Shown piece by piece: positions 1 through 12,199 of a DNA stretch of 64,000 bases. The position numbers were made by a program, and so were the translations under genes. The DNA is from Saposhnikovia divaricata (Eukaryota > Streptophyta > Magnoliopsida > Apiales > Apiaceae). Every line of letters begins with the position of its first letter. Position 1 is the stretch's first letter. Under the pieces are notes generated by a model. The model was not told the DNA's origin. It did no database searches and worked only from the letters and a program-made list of their open reading frames with translations. The stretch spans positions 184,920,939-184,984,938 of the forward strand of contig CM071601.1 in NCBI GenBank assembly GCA_036435485.1. The letters run 5' to 3'.

Positions 1-3000
1 ATGCTAGCTAAACATCTATCCATTAAATCAACCACACTAGATTATCATAATCAAATCACCCAACAATCAATCACATGTCAAACACAATAATTACGAAATC
101 GAATCCATTGGGACCCCATGATAGTGATTAGTTCATATTCGAACCCTTCACCATCATGGGTTCAATTGATAACATAATTAAAACACAAGAATTGAAACAA
201 TTAATGATTGAGAATAGAATACTTGAAAGATAATTCAATAGTTAACAAAGTATAAAGTTTAGAAGATTCAGAAAAACAATAAAGAAAAACCATAGATCTT
301 GAACTTGAGCGATTCTCCCTTGCTTTCACCTTGGAAGTGTTTTTTCTTACTCCTCCTCTTCTCTCCCTGATGTATCTCGCTCTTTTCAATGATATAACGT
401 GTTATTTTTTAAAACATAAGCCCTAGAGGTTTTATTCCAACAAGAAATAGCCTAAAAATACAATTTTTTTCCCAACCAGGCAAGAATTTCGAGACTTTTT
501 AGGGAAATTTCCGCACGGATCAGATTGCTCCCGAGGCCACATCCTGAGATCTTGAGGCCACGGCCTCAAGTCCATTCTGCCGGGACGTTTTTCAGCATGT
601 ATTTCCTTCGTTTTCCCTTCGTTTTGCCTCCGTTTCCTTTAGTTCTTTTCCTCAAAGCTTCCATACTTCAATTCCTTGCCTTGGAATCTTCATGTTGGCC
701 TATAACAAGACTCCATTCTTCATTCCAAACTCCATTTAAACTCCAAGATCCACGAAGAACACTCATCCCAACCGATAATTACAAACCTGCACATCTACAC
801 AAAACACATCAAAAATGCAACAAACTTGAGGCCAAGTGAATCAATTTAAGCCAATATAGGACGTTCCAAGTAGATATAAAATCCACTTATCATCACGCTT
901 CTTCTCTTTCTGAGTTGTGCGGATACGTCTCGCCAAACTACCTTACTGAAATGTTAGATTTTACAACAGCAAGTATGAGCGAAAGAAATGCTCAGCAAGC
1001 GTATAAAATTTTTTATACAAAAACCAGGATAAGTGGGGCATAAAATCAACTGAAATGTAAAACAGTTTATAGAGAAAATTGAATCAACAACTGTGATATA
1101 ATTCAACTGTAACTGAAATCATTTGGCATGTCATAAAAATGAATCATCTACCAATTCATAATATATAATAGCCATTCGGGCGATATGGATTGGATACACT
1201 TTACTGAAACACCATTGCCCCCTGATCAGGTTCAAAAGCAATGGGACCCTTTATACTCCACTGGTACAGCTATACCCGTGTGTATAATCCAGATTTCATG
1301 AGGGTACCAAAATAGGCAAGTAATGTTAGCCTATAGGAAGATGGAATGGTTACCATATCCTTCTTAAATATTGCTGGACCATGGCAGCTACCATGGCCTC
1401 CTACGCTTTATCATTTTCCAATCCAATAGAGCAATTTCCGAATTCAACAGGAAATGCTTAGTTTCACATACAGTTCACATCCCTATTATTTACTACGATA
1501 ATAAGGATATGAAGAGTTTATCTTAAACAATTCCCCACATCAAGGGTACCAATATCAAGTAACTTTGTTCGCATAAAAATATTTAAGAATCACAAATAGC
1601 TCTGAACAATAACTATTTGTCATGATATGAATCAATGAAACATAAAATAAAAGTGTTTAAGATGATCAAGAAAATACTTGCCTCTGGTCCTTAGCTATTA
1701 CGTAGCGCCAAAGTAATACAACTATCTTTTTCTTCTATCTCACGTCATCATGTCCTCTGTTTTAATCATTCGTTGGTTTGACGCTCTTGCGATTGCCACG
1801 AGTCTGATCTGTCGACATCGAGCCCACGCGTCTACTTCTATAGTCAAACATAAGCTGGTACTTCAGTCTTCAAACGTCAATTTCTACTTTCTATAAACGT
1901 TTATAAACTCAACTCGAACATATTAACCATGCTTACCAAAATCTCTGTCGGGAGGAAATAATTGGAAATATCCCCTTTGAACATAGACATTTTCCCGGTG
2001 TTAAAACACCTCACAAGTAACCCAACAATTCCACCAACAATACTGCATTCATCTTCACCTTTTCATAACCCACAAAGAATACCACATCTATCTCCAACCC
2101 TCTTCATTATATCTCCGCTGACAAACCTAAGTCAATACTTACAAATTAATCCTCGATAAAGAAATAGAAATATAATTACAACGCTTAACCCTCGAAGTAA
2201 ACACTTCCATAATTCACATCGCACGTAAAGAGACTAATAAGTAGATCACATAATCACATAGCACGTTGATCAGATCATAAAAAGATTTTATCCAATATTT
2301 TAAAACAGAAAACGGGTCAAAACCCTAATTATCGGATATAACCGACTCAATAAAAAGGTTTGGTAAAAAGTCGATCCAAATTTAAAAGTTGAATTTTAAA
2401 TTAAAATCAATTTTATAATAATCGGGTCATTTTTCTGATTCCAAAAATATTTGTCTCGTTTAAAACGGACGAACGGTTGAATTAATACGCAATTAATAAG
2501 AATAATTCAATTAATAATTAAAGTAATTGAATATTCAAATTAATTATTTATTAATCAACTCATAAAAAATAAATCTAAGAATTTTAAAAATATTTTTATC
2601 ACCCCCGGATTATTTTTAGAATTTTAAACAATTTTATTTCATTTTAAACAAATAAGGGAATAAATATTAAAGGTAAAATAATATTTATACAATAAATAAA
2701 TTATTTTATTTTCCAAAATAATTAAATTTGATTATTTCTCATCATATTTAAATAATATTTAATTAATTAAATTAATTAATTATTATTAATTAATCAATCA
2801 ATTTAAATTAATTAAGATATTAGCTAAATAGATTTAAAATAATCAAATAACATTAATTTCGAATTAAAAATAATTTATTAAAATTTTAAAACAATTTTTC
2901 GAAATTAAAAAAAAAAATCAAAATTTAAAAATAATTTTTCGAATTTTTAAAAGTATTTTTCGAATTTCTAAAAATAAAATTCGAATTTATAAATAATTTT

Positions 3001-3690
3001 GAAAAATAATTTTCCAAAACCATTTTTCAGAATTGTATTTTAGATTTTAAGGATCAAACAGGTACTATTCATCACCCTCCTCACTTGAATACTCCAAGAA
3101 CACCACCTCCATCAATGAAGGTTGCCCAGTTTCCGGTCACCGGAAAACTCCGGCAACCTAAAAAACGTACCATTCGTTACGTTTTTTATACCAAACACAC
3201 TCCAAATCAAGTTCTAAACACAACCGTAACATTCAATCAAACCCAGAATCAACCAAATCAAAAATCCGGCCAAAAATCAAACTAACTCCGGCCAACAGAT
3301 TTCCTTCACATGCCAACGGATATTTCTGTTAGCAAAATAAGATTTTCTTGTAGTGCTGTTTGTTTCAAAGAATTCGTATCAGCCTATCTATTAATTTCGT
3401 CTTTATCAATTCTTATGTTATAAAATTAATCTGCACCAAATCTACAATCATGGTCCACTCAGCCGAAATTCAACCTGTCTGTTCTTCTAAAGTAACTGTA
3501 TTTAATTACATGTGCAGTTGTATTTAATATCCATCCTGCAACTGTTTTGTAGTATTTAATCTTTTTGTTTAACCTTTAAACTTCATCAAATACTAATAGA
3601 CTCATTTTCCACACCTTTTAAACAGGAAGCTATAGAGGGATTTCACCTTATCATACTACTGAGTAAACTTAGTAAGAAAAGCATCCTGTT
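1..3690. other. AT-rich intergenic or old repeat sequence, no gene recognised
   Basis: I see no protein family in any frame; the longest open frames (such as 525-839 on +) have biased composition and no motif. From about 2,280 to 3,060 the sequence is extremely AT-rich (runs of aatta and aattt). At 3,120-3,160 there is a short CCGG-rich stretch. The 900-2,000 part has higher complexity and could be decayed LTR-retrotransposon DNA, but I found no LTR ends, primer site or polyprotein to support that. Confidence 0.5.
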
Positions 3691-3697
3691 ATATTTC

Positions 3698-5044
3698 TTA
3701 CACAAATATAGCAGTTGATAACATACTTGTAATTGATGTCATAGCAGGAAGATTCTTTTCAACTCCTTTCTTGGATAATATAGTAGCAGAGAATTCAGTC
3801 TTATCCAAGAGCTCGAAAAGAAGAGTATCTCCGATTTTCCAGTATTTGCCCTTGAGCATCACTTCCATACCAACAAAATTTTTCATATTAGCTGAAAAAG
3901 TGAACTGAAATTTATATCCATTCTTCAAATTTATATAATTTTTCCTCTTCAGCATATGTCGAAACCGATCAACAAACATAGGAGGAATATCCTAATCAAT
4001 TCATTACAGAGTTACAATTTATAAGATACATTAGTCTAGGTAATGTACTTGTTGAAAAATCTTATACAGTGGCAAGTTAAGGACTTACGATCTCAGCTGA
4101 TTCAATATGCTTTTCGTGAATATGAACAATAAATTTCTTCCCAATTCCATCAATATTGTCTGTCATAACATAAATATATGCTAACATTAGTTAGACATTT
4201 TACTATTTTCAGAGATCTAAGTTAATGTAATATGAACAGTTTGATATAGCATGTTACATACCTTCCGCATAAACAGGAGCTAGTTGAAACCTGTTCGATG
4301 CTGGATAATCTATTTCCATACCAGTGTCATCAAGTATGAATACAGTAAATATCCCAGCACCATTGTAGTAGAACAATGCATAGAAACCTTTTTCAGTTCG
4401 AAAATCATTAAAAAACAGAGTCAAGTTGGTAAACTCATTTATATCCTTATGGAAAATAACATTGTATTGGTATCCATTTCTATGAATGATCAGAGTGACT
4501 TGCTGTGGTACATGTTGTGCACATTCTCTAACAAAGCCTGAAGGAAATTTCTACATAAACCAAATAGGGTTATATGAATTAGAAGGTATGTACAATAATT
4601 GTGCGATATTAAATTCTTCTGGGAGATTTGTTTTGTATACGAATCATGAACAACATTTATGTTATTACCATCGACGTCTTTGCGAAATCTCTGGGAAACA
4701 GTCTAACCATGAATGCTGGGTGTTTGTGTTCCTGATAATGAGTTGTGGCAGAAAAAGTTCCGAATAAGGCTTATACAAATGAGATTTTTGAAAAGCTTGA
4801 AAGTATAATAATCACCAAGGCATTAAACTAAGCTATTAATATGATTTTTGTGATCAACATTGCAAATCATATTACAATAAAACATATGCATGCCAAAACA
4901 TTCTTACATTCCTAAACACAAAACAATAAACCACAAAAAAATATAGTACCAAAATTAACTTCTATATCAACCATTTGCATAACAATCATATACAATAACA
5001 ATGTAATAGAGCAATATTGATAGTTCCATATGATTTACCTCCAT
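3698..5044 (-). pseudogene. B3-domain (REM-like) gene, probably broken
   Basis: B3 domains are plant DNA-binding folds of transcription factors. On the minus strand a block at about 4,550-4,262 reads as the C-terminal two thirds of a B3 domain (VPQQVTLIIHRNGYQYNV, then GFYALFYYNGAGIFTVFILD) and ends at a GT donor. A short exon (about 4,160-4,088, GKKFIVHIHEKHIESAEI) and a last exon (3,990-3,698) carry a second B3-like domain (YKFQFTF, VMLKGKYWKIGDTLLFEL) and end in TAA. A start could be the ATG at 5,044, followed at once by a GT donor. The presumed N-terminal exon (about 4,770-4,600) has no fully open frame, so the copy is probably dead. It resembles the multi-B3 gene at 32.7-36.9 kb. Confidence 0.6.
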
Positions 5045-6791
5045 CGTTGAACAGAGAAATAATAATAATCGTGATTCAGCAAGGATTGAAGAAGACGATT
5101 AGTGAAGATAGAACAGTAATTAGGGATTTTAAACAGTACTCATGTATAAACACGGGTATGAAATGAGGCATGTATAAGTGTACAAAGAATGGTATTAACT
5201 TTACTATATAGGAACTTATAGTCCCCAAAATATGTCCCAAAATTGTTCCCAAATCTTTGTATAATTGGTAACTTTCTTAAAATAATATAGGACCCCACGT
5301 GCATAAATATGCGTCCATTAATTAAAACCATGCATTTGTCAACGTCACGTTATTTGGGAATATTTTTGGGGTACCTAGCATTTTTAATTCGTTCCTAATT
5401 TTTTGGAATACTTTCTCCGTTCCTAATTTTTTCCTCGTTTTGACTTTTGGTACTGTTTATTATAAGTTATTGACTATTAATTTATGTATAATTTATTAGA
5501 TAAAATATATTCACGAGTGATTTTGTTTGATTCGTATTTATGAATACTTTAATACAGTGAAGTTTTTATATTGGCTGTATTAGGATTGAGGTAAAAAATA
5601 GAATGTCTTTATTATGTTGGAACCGGGAAAAAATTATTAACTGAATTTAGCAATTTGTATTTTGAATATTTATTTATCGAGGTTCTATTGTAACAATAAA
5701 ATTCACTTGGACATGATAAGGGAAGACAAAGCAAAAATTAAGGAAGTCATGAAGACATGTCCGTTCGGCTAAATAATTGTTTCAATTAAATATTTGATTT
5801 GGTTCTTACAACATTTGCTATAAATGCCTATAATCTTAGCAACTCATGATTATTGGCAGTGATATACCTATTTGACATCATTGCATTGGTTTAATTAAGG
5901 TGTACATCACTTAAGTACTTAGGTACCCAAAGTCATAGCTGCACAATTAACCAAATGGAAAATGTTGATTTAGACACTTAATTAAAAACTTAATTAAACG
6001 CAACAACTGCAATTATTTTAAGAACGAACAATAATTTGTCGGATTAAAATCTTGCTTTTTTAATTTGGTAAAACATTATAATCTCTGAATTTATGTTTAT
6101 TTGAGATCAATCAAATGGATATGTTGTTTTATGTTAAAATATACTTTTGTAATTTTAAGTTGTAATGTTGATGAATGAGAGAAACATAGCAGAGGTTAGT
6201 CCATGTGCAATGTTGATGGACAACATAGGTATTTTGTAATCATTATTGAATGTTGTTTTGCATTACTTAATTACTTAGGTACTGAAAGTCATAGCTGCAC
6301 AATCAACCAAATGCAAGATGTTGGTTATGAAACGCAACATCTGCAATTACTTTGAGAACCAAGAGTAATAGTTCGGATAATAATGTTGTTTTTTTAATTT
6401 GGTAAAACATTATCAATATCCCATAAGCAGACATATTGCCTCAAAAATTAAAAGCGTATGACATTATTCTATGATACACAATATCCCATATATAAAACGT
6501 AATTCTTCAGTTGCAAGATATAATATACTCTCCGTACGGAGCAGATGTAGCACTGGAAAATATAAGTAATTTAATTATGACTTGCGACAATAATAATGAA
6601 CATGTCCAAAGCAATAACATTTCTTATTGACTGATTTAAATACTAAACATCACCAAAGCAATAAGTTTAAATTTCAGAAAACATGCTGTAAATGAAATCA
6701 GGGCATCACATCACCCGAAACAAACAAAAGTTCGAAACAAACAATTTTATTGAGATGTGGAAATTTAAAATGATGCTGCATGAAGAAGTCA
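5045..6791. other. Intergenic, AT-rich, with a diverged direct repeat
   Basis: No gene is seen. The stretch lies between the 5' end of the B3 gene (-) and the 3' end of the RPA-like gene (-). It contains the direct repeat listed at 5,905-6,412. Confidence 0.5.
5905..6412. repeat. Diverged direct repeat, two copies about 350 bp apart
   Basis: Copy 1 (about 5,905-6,076) and copy 2 (about 6,260-6,412) share, in order, 'acttaggtac', 'aaagtcatagctgcacaat', 'aaccaaatg', 'aaacgcaac', 'ctgcaatta', 'taatttggtaaaacatta'. They differ by many substitutions and by an indel of about 20 bp, so the duplication is old. The biological role is unknown. Confidence 0.65.
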
Positions 6792-9356
6792 TCACTTGAA
6801 ACTGCCATCCTTTTCAGACCTGTAAATTTGAATGAAACATGTATGAGTTAAGTCATGTGTCTGTATAACATGTTTGTGTTTCATAATGGTGCAAAACAGA
6901 TTGACAAAATGATTTACCTTTTCCTTTTTAATTTGTTTGAGTGGGATAGGTTTTGGTTTATTTTCTTTCTCAACTGCATTCTTAGAGTCATCATCCAGGT
7001 CTGTTATAGAAATGACAGTGCCATCATTTAATCTCTTGAGACGATTTGATGTAGATTTCTCAGTATCTGGAGTCTTGGATTCAGAATTTTGGACAGAATA
7101 TGTTGATGTGTACTGTGGACAAAGAAATTTAAAATGTTTATGAGTAAAAAAATGAAATGTAATGTTTGCAGCATTGACAAATAAGTATGATCTGATAAGA
7201 ATATATAAGAATCCTTTTCGTCTATACCTGGGAAATCTTAGAACCAACAGAGCAATCACTATCATCTGGTTTATTGTTTTCAATGATTTCAAAACCCTTG
7301 TAGATATCAACAACTGTGTATGTGTAAGAATTCTTCTTGACATTGTCCTCATTGATACGAATTGTTAATGTATATTCATTGCCTACAAAAACCTTTAGGC
7401 TTTTTGGAAACTCTTCATGTTTCCCTTCCTGGTTCATCAGATAAAATAAGGATTTCAGATATTTAAAACTATTTGTAAAACAGTTAAACACGTGTACGAA
7501 AATGTTAATGACTAAATTAACTTGTATTTGCAATGATCATACCCTATCTTGCTCTGCCAGAACATCAAACACAGTTTTACCAATTACATTCTCAACCTCA
7601 CGATCATATAAGATAAATGCAGCTACACCAGTAGAATCTCCAGCAATCAAACATATCCTAAACCTTTTGAACAGAATCAAGCATATATATGGATGAATAT
7701 CTTACATAATAATAATATAACTAACATTTCTGTAACAAAGACATGTTTGATTACCTCTTTTCAGGGAATGGAATATTTCTTTTACAATCCACACATTTAA
7801 ATTTTCCTTCAATCATATAAATTTCCTTTTGGCAACTGCTGCAAGCATCATAGTTCCAGTCTTTTGTTTCTTTCACTGAACTAATAGTCACTTGGCACAT
7901 AACTGATTTCTACATTCAGTTATAAAAGAATAGATTTCAGGCAATGCATTGTAGATATTCACACATAATCAGACATAAAAGATCGCAAACAATACCAGAA
8001 TGTAAGACTCATCCAGTGTTCGCAGTTCAGCAATGGTGAAGATACTTGTTCTTTCTGGTTCTGCAATAACCGCCTCATCCAGGTTGAATTGTGGTAGAAT
8101 GGACCTACGCATTGAACGAATTGATGATTAAAAATCAATCTATTTTTAATGTACTACATTTTATTTCTCACAATCGTGTATATATATACCTTCTTTTCAT
8201 TTCCGATACACTACGATGATTGTAGTTTATGAAGAACCTCGTAGCTCCAACATTAGACACATATGGTTCTCCTAAAAATACCAAAGTCTTAGAGTCAGAA
8301 TTTTATAATCACAAACAATAGTGCATACTATTTTGTCAGACTTATAACATGCTAATAACATAAAACTTTAACAAAATTTTCTAATACAAAGTAGAGTAAA
8401 GTGAAATACCCTTGAACTCATTAACTCTGCAGCTAGCGACAATAACAACTATCGGGGTTTCAGTAATTTTCAGTACTTCTGCTAAGAAAGATTCTCCCAA
8501 GTTATCCCAGAAACATGTTTCGATAGATGCACTATAAAATAATTGTTGAAGGCAGCCAAATAAATAAATAATCGCATAACAATTCAATTGTAATTAGAAG
8601 ATTGTCATTAATATGCTTCAGAGAGAATACCTGCCATCACTAAGAGTAAACCTGATGCAACGTTGATCGGCCTCCTTTTGATATATTTTGTTTCTAACAA
8701 TATCCTTATCTTTCAGCACACCAATGATATCTACAGAAAATGATCAAATTATCAAGAGAAATGTGTTTGAATGAAACAGTAGAGAATACAAAATTATAAC
8801 CATACTTATTATTCTATACCAATCAGATAATTATTGTCGGATTGCCTGTTCATCTCGCGAATATCACCAATATCAAAGAAATCAAACTCCATGTTACGTA
8901 TCATCCTGTCCATCCTCTCGGAATCTTAAAATACCATAACTTTGGTATAATTGGATAACCAAATCTGTTTGTCATGTCTTGTGCATCGAAGCGTTTCTTT
9001 GCGATATGTTTTCACTGAGAAGTTCCTTATAGAATATACCTTTCCTTCTTCAAACGTTTTTTCAAACGTATCAATGTAGCTCGGCCATATGAAAGCATGC
9101 ATTCTGACATGCTGTTGATGTAGATGTAAACAAATGAAATATGAGATAATATAACAACATGTTCATTGAACAATGTAAATCAATTCTGCTTTTGTATAAG
9201 GACCTTATCATCCAGCAAAAGCATGTTACGGCCTTTAAACTCTTTATCTCCTTTTGAACTGTAGCTATCCCATATACGAATGACCCTAACCTTAATAGTC
9301 CACTCATACTTACTGTCATTCAGCGCTTCCAAGCTATCAAACTTGACATTACTCAT
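6792..9356 (-). pseudogene. Replication protein A large-subunit-like gene (RPA1/DUF223), one in-frame stop
   Basis: RPA1 binds single-stranded DNA through OB folds; plants have many paralogs, and some Helitrons carry RPA-like genes. Eleven short exons can be followed. Exon 1 starts at ATG 9,356 (MSNVKFDSLEALNDSKYEW, then IKVRVIRIWDSYSSKG, DUF223). The next gives FIWPSYIDTFEKTFEEGKVY and CTRHDKQIWLSNYTKV. OB-fold exons follow at about 8,730-8,630, 8,545-8,405, 8,270-8,190 and 8,105-7,996. A zinc-ribbon exon at 7,910-7,757 has CSSC and CVDC pairs, and a C-terminal OB fold follows at 7,680-7,222. The lysine-rich tail ends SEKDGSFK at 6,792. Splice sites look normal. A TAA at 8,926-8,928 lies in frame inside the second exon, so the copy is either dead or makes only a short product. 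The TTG upstream of 9,356 is not needed as a start. Confidence 0.8.
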
Positions 9357-9379
9357 CCTGGTTAACTGCAAAACGAAGT

Positions 9380-10870
9380 TATATGAACAACATTAAAAAT
9401 CTAAAACAGTTTAAAACTTCATTAGTTTACGATGAAACAAATGTAATGTACACTTATAAGATACCTGTTTTGTGATAATGTAAAGTCAAGAAGTTTGTGT
9501 GTAATGAGTTTTAGGTTTATAGACTATTTATATATGACCTAATATCGTTTAATGTGAGGGGAATACGCAGCAAGATATGGCACTAATGTTAATCGTGTTG
9601 TATCAATACAAATCTCTTTAATTAAGGCTACATTTGTGGGGTGGTTATTGATATGAATCTTCTACATTATTATGCAAATCCGATATATAAATATATGATA
9701 TTTCGTATTACATAAAATTAGATTCTTAGGAGCGAATATTACTTTAGTTTAGTACCATTGATTGTGTGTGCAAATTATGTTGATTTTTTTTAAAAAAAAA
9801 ATGAGATGAATATCAATCTATTAAATTTAATTGTATTCATGTTAAAAACGAATTTAAAAGAATGAAATAATGAAAGTTGTAACAAACTTGCATAAAAAAG
9901 ATTACAGTGGATTAATATCTGTTCCAATCTTTAACAACCTATAATTTAATGTAAATCACTACAATTTAGTGCAATGTGTTGGTTGCATAAAAAAGATTAC
10001 ATTGGATTAATATTTGTTCCAATCTTTAACAACCTATAATTTAATGTAAGTCCCTACAATTTAGTACAATGTGTTGGTTCAAATATTTTGAGATATTTTG
10101 GAGGGAATATAAGCACGCGAAAAAAAATAAAAAATGCATAGACACATAATTTATGGATAATTGTTGTAAAAAATTGAAAATTAATTTTTCCATTATTAGT
10201 AAGAAATTAAACGTCATGTATAATAGTTTTGTAAATATAAAAATAATTTGGAGGAAATATTATTTTTGACTTAGTGAACCATATTTAAATGTCTCATTAC
10301 ATGTATCAGTTAAACATGTTTACAATAATTTTGTACACAACTTCAAAAATGTAATTTTAAAATTTTATTAATACTGTTAAAAAAATGCAAACCTCAAAAC
10401 ATGTCCTTAAACAGAAAAGTATTAAACAGGAAATTTGTAATTTTCATTTTGTCAACGAAAGTGTTGCTCTAAATAAATAATGATAAAAAAAAGTTGTTAT
10501 GAATTTTTTAAATATAGATGTTTTATTTTGCGGAATAATGATCTTTAAGTAAGAAAATTTTACTATAAAATAATTGAGTAAGTTGATAATAGATTTTAAT
10601 ATTAAAAATTCTACATTAAAAAGTATTCAATTAGTTTATAATAAGTTGAAAATTTTTCTATTCAATAAGTTTCCACATCAAAAATTCCACTATTAACACA
10701 ATTATTGATAACAATCTTTAAGTAAGAAAATTTAAAATTCAGTACATATATCAAGCTGGAAACTTTGATATTACAATAAAATAAAGTTGTTTAATCAATT
10801 ACGAAAGGAATAAACACGTATTATTCTGAAAGTTGCTTGTGTTGCGATTTTGTACGCTTAATATTAAATC
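9380..10870. other. Intergenic, very AT-rich
   Basis: No gene is seen apart from the possible promoter and 5' leader of the minus-strand RPA-like gene (9,360-9,480, where an upstream GT-AG intron is possible). A 95 bp tandem duplication lies at 9,890-10,079. Confidence 0.5.
9890..10079. repeat. 95 bp direct tandem duplication
   Basis: Two adjacent copies (9,890-9,984 and 9,985-10,079) both begin 'gcataaaaaagattaca' and end 'caatgtgttggtt'. They differ at only a few bases, for example 'cagtgg' versus 'cattgg' and 'aaatcacta' versus 'aagtcccta'. Confidence 0.9.
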
Positions 10871-10879
10871 ATTGATCAT

Positions 10880-12140
10880 TTGGAGGCTCCTCATAACCAT
10901 CAGTTCATAACCATCAGTATGAAGCCTGTAATATATAGTAAGGAATCAGTATTGAAATTGATATGTATCTACATTTTTCTTACCAATATGTATGTACAAT
11001 TTTAAAAATAAATAAATGGAAAATTATTATACCTATGGCGCAGGTTGAAAACAGCTTGTACATTTGGGTTAATATAAACCTTTGATGGTGCAACATTTGT
11101 AATTGTTATTCTATCTGCAAATGTTAATGTGAAATAAACTAAATTATAAAAAACCAAAAAAATTGTATTTAAAAGAAGATTATACTTGTGATTGATAAAT
11201 CTTAATAAAAAACTAACCCATACAAAGGTGAACCTTGACAGCTGCCAGAATGACCACAACTGGTCTTTCAATAACCTCTTCAAAAATTGGATTCATTTCC
11301 TCTGTAATCTCTCCCCATAGGTGAACGGATAAAGATTGGCTTAACTATAAAGTCACAATGATTAGAAGAGCAATGAAGATTCACACATAAATATAATTAA
11401 ACGGAAAAATATGAGATTATTATACCTTCCATCACCAAGCCTGAATTTAATCATTGGACTTATTCCTCGTGGTGTGTACTTCATCTGAACTGGTTGTATG
11501 TTTTCAACAACTCCAATGACATCTGTTTGCTATGCAAACAACATGATTAAACAGCTAAAATTCATTGAAATAACAATAAACATAAGCAAATAATGTGAGT
11601 TCAATCACCTATTGCATAGGTACGATCTTCATGGTAATCTTAAGCATTCTCAAAGATGTGGGTGAGCTGGAGTAAATCAAATTTTTCGGATGGTATGGAA
11701 AGATCTTCAGGAACAACCATATTAACGGTGGTTTTATTTTTAAACATTATACACATGGATGAACGAACGGCTCTGTATTGACCAAATGCATATCTAACGT
11801 TAAACTCGGATATTTCGTAAACATTTCCAACCATGATATTATGGGCAAAGGCATTCCAAATATCAAGTCTCACAGATGCTTGTAAATGGTAATTCTGTCA
11901 TATGTAAATATCATATAAGAAATTCAGACACATGCATATTACCTTAACATTTGTAGAGAGTGTAAATTGCATAATCTTACTTGGTTATCGAGAAGTATAA
12001 GATTAATTCCGAGTACTTGTCCCTCGAAATTCCTTGTTGGCCATATTCGTGTTACTCGTACCTTGATCCTCCGTTGGTTGTTGAAGATGTTAAGCGATTC
12101 AAGGTGATCAAACCTTTCTCCATCTGTAAAAGAAATAAAG
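10880..12140 (-). pseudogene. Second RPA1/DUF223-like gene, truncated, with an in-frame stop
   Basis: This is a partial paralog of the 6.8-9.4 kb gene on the same strand. The first recognisable exon (about 12,130-11,983) reads ERFDHLESLNIFNNQRRI, then KVRVTRIWPTRNFEG and GINLILLDNQ, which is the DUF223/OB pattern, and ends at a GT donor. The next (about 11,895-11,600) contains LDIWNAFAHNIMVGNVYEI, KNKTTVNMV and QLTHIFENA, then a TAA at 11,640-11,642 in frame. Later exons read DVIGVVENIQPVQMKYTP (about 11,523-11,428), SVHLWGEITEEMNPIFEEV (about 11,345-11,215) and NVAPSKVYINPNVQAVFNL (about 11,117-11,035). After a short piece near 10,925-10,880 the similarity stops, so the zinc ribbon and C-terminal OB fold are missing. 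No ATG sits in frame at the 5' end; the first exon is lost or unseen. Confidence 0.7.
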
Positions 12141-12199
12141 ATGTACGTAAGGATGGAAGCAAAAAAGATTGACGAATATATTAGTGCTTAGAATATGAG

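Noticed and set aside
525..839. Proline/phenylalanine-rich ORF of 104 codons
   Set aside because: No motif, no splice or promoter context, and composition typical of a chance frame.
6937..7368. Plus-strand ORFs across the RPA-like gene
   Set aside because: They are antisense of well-supported minus-strand exons.
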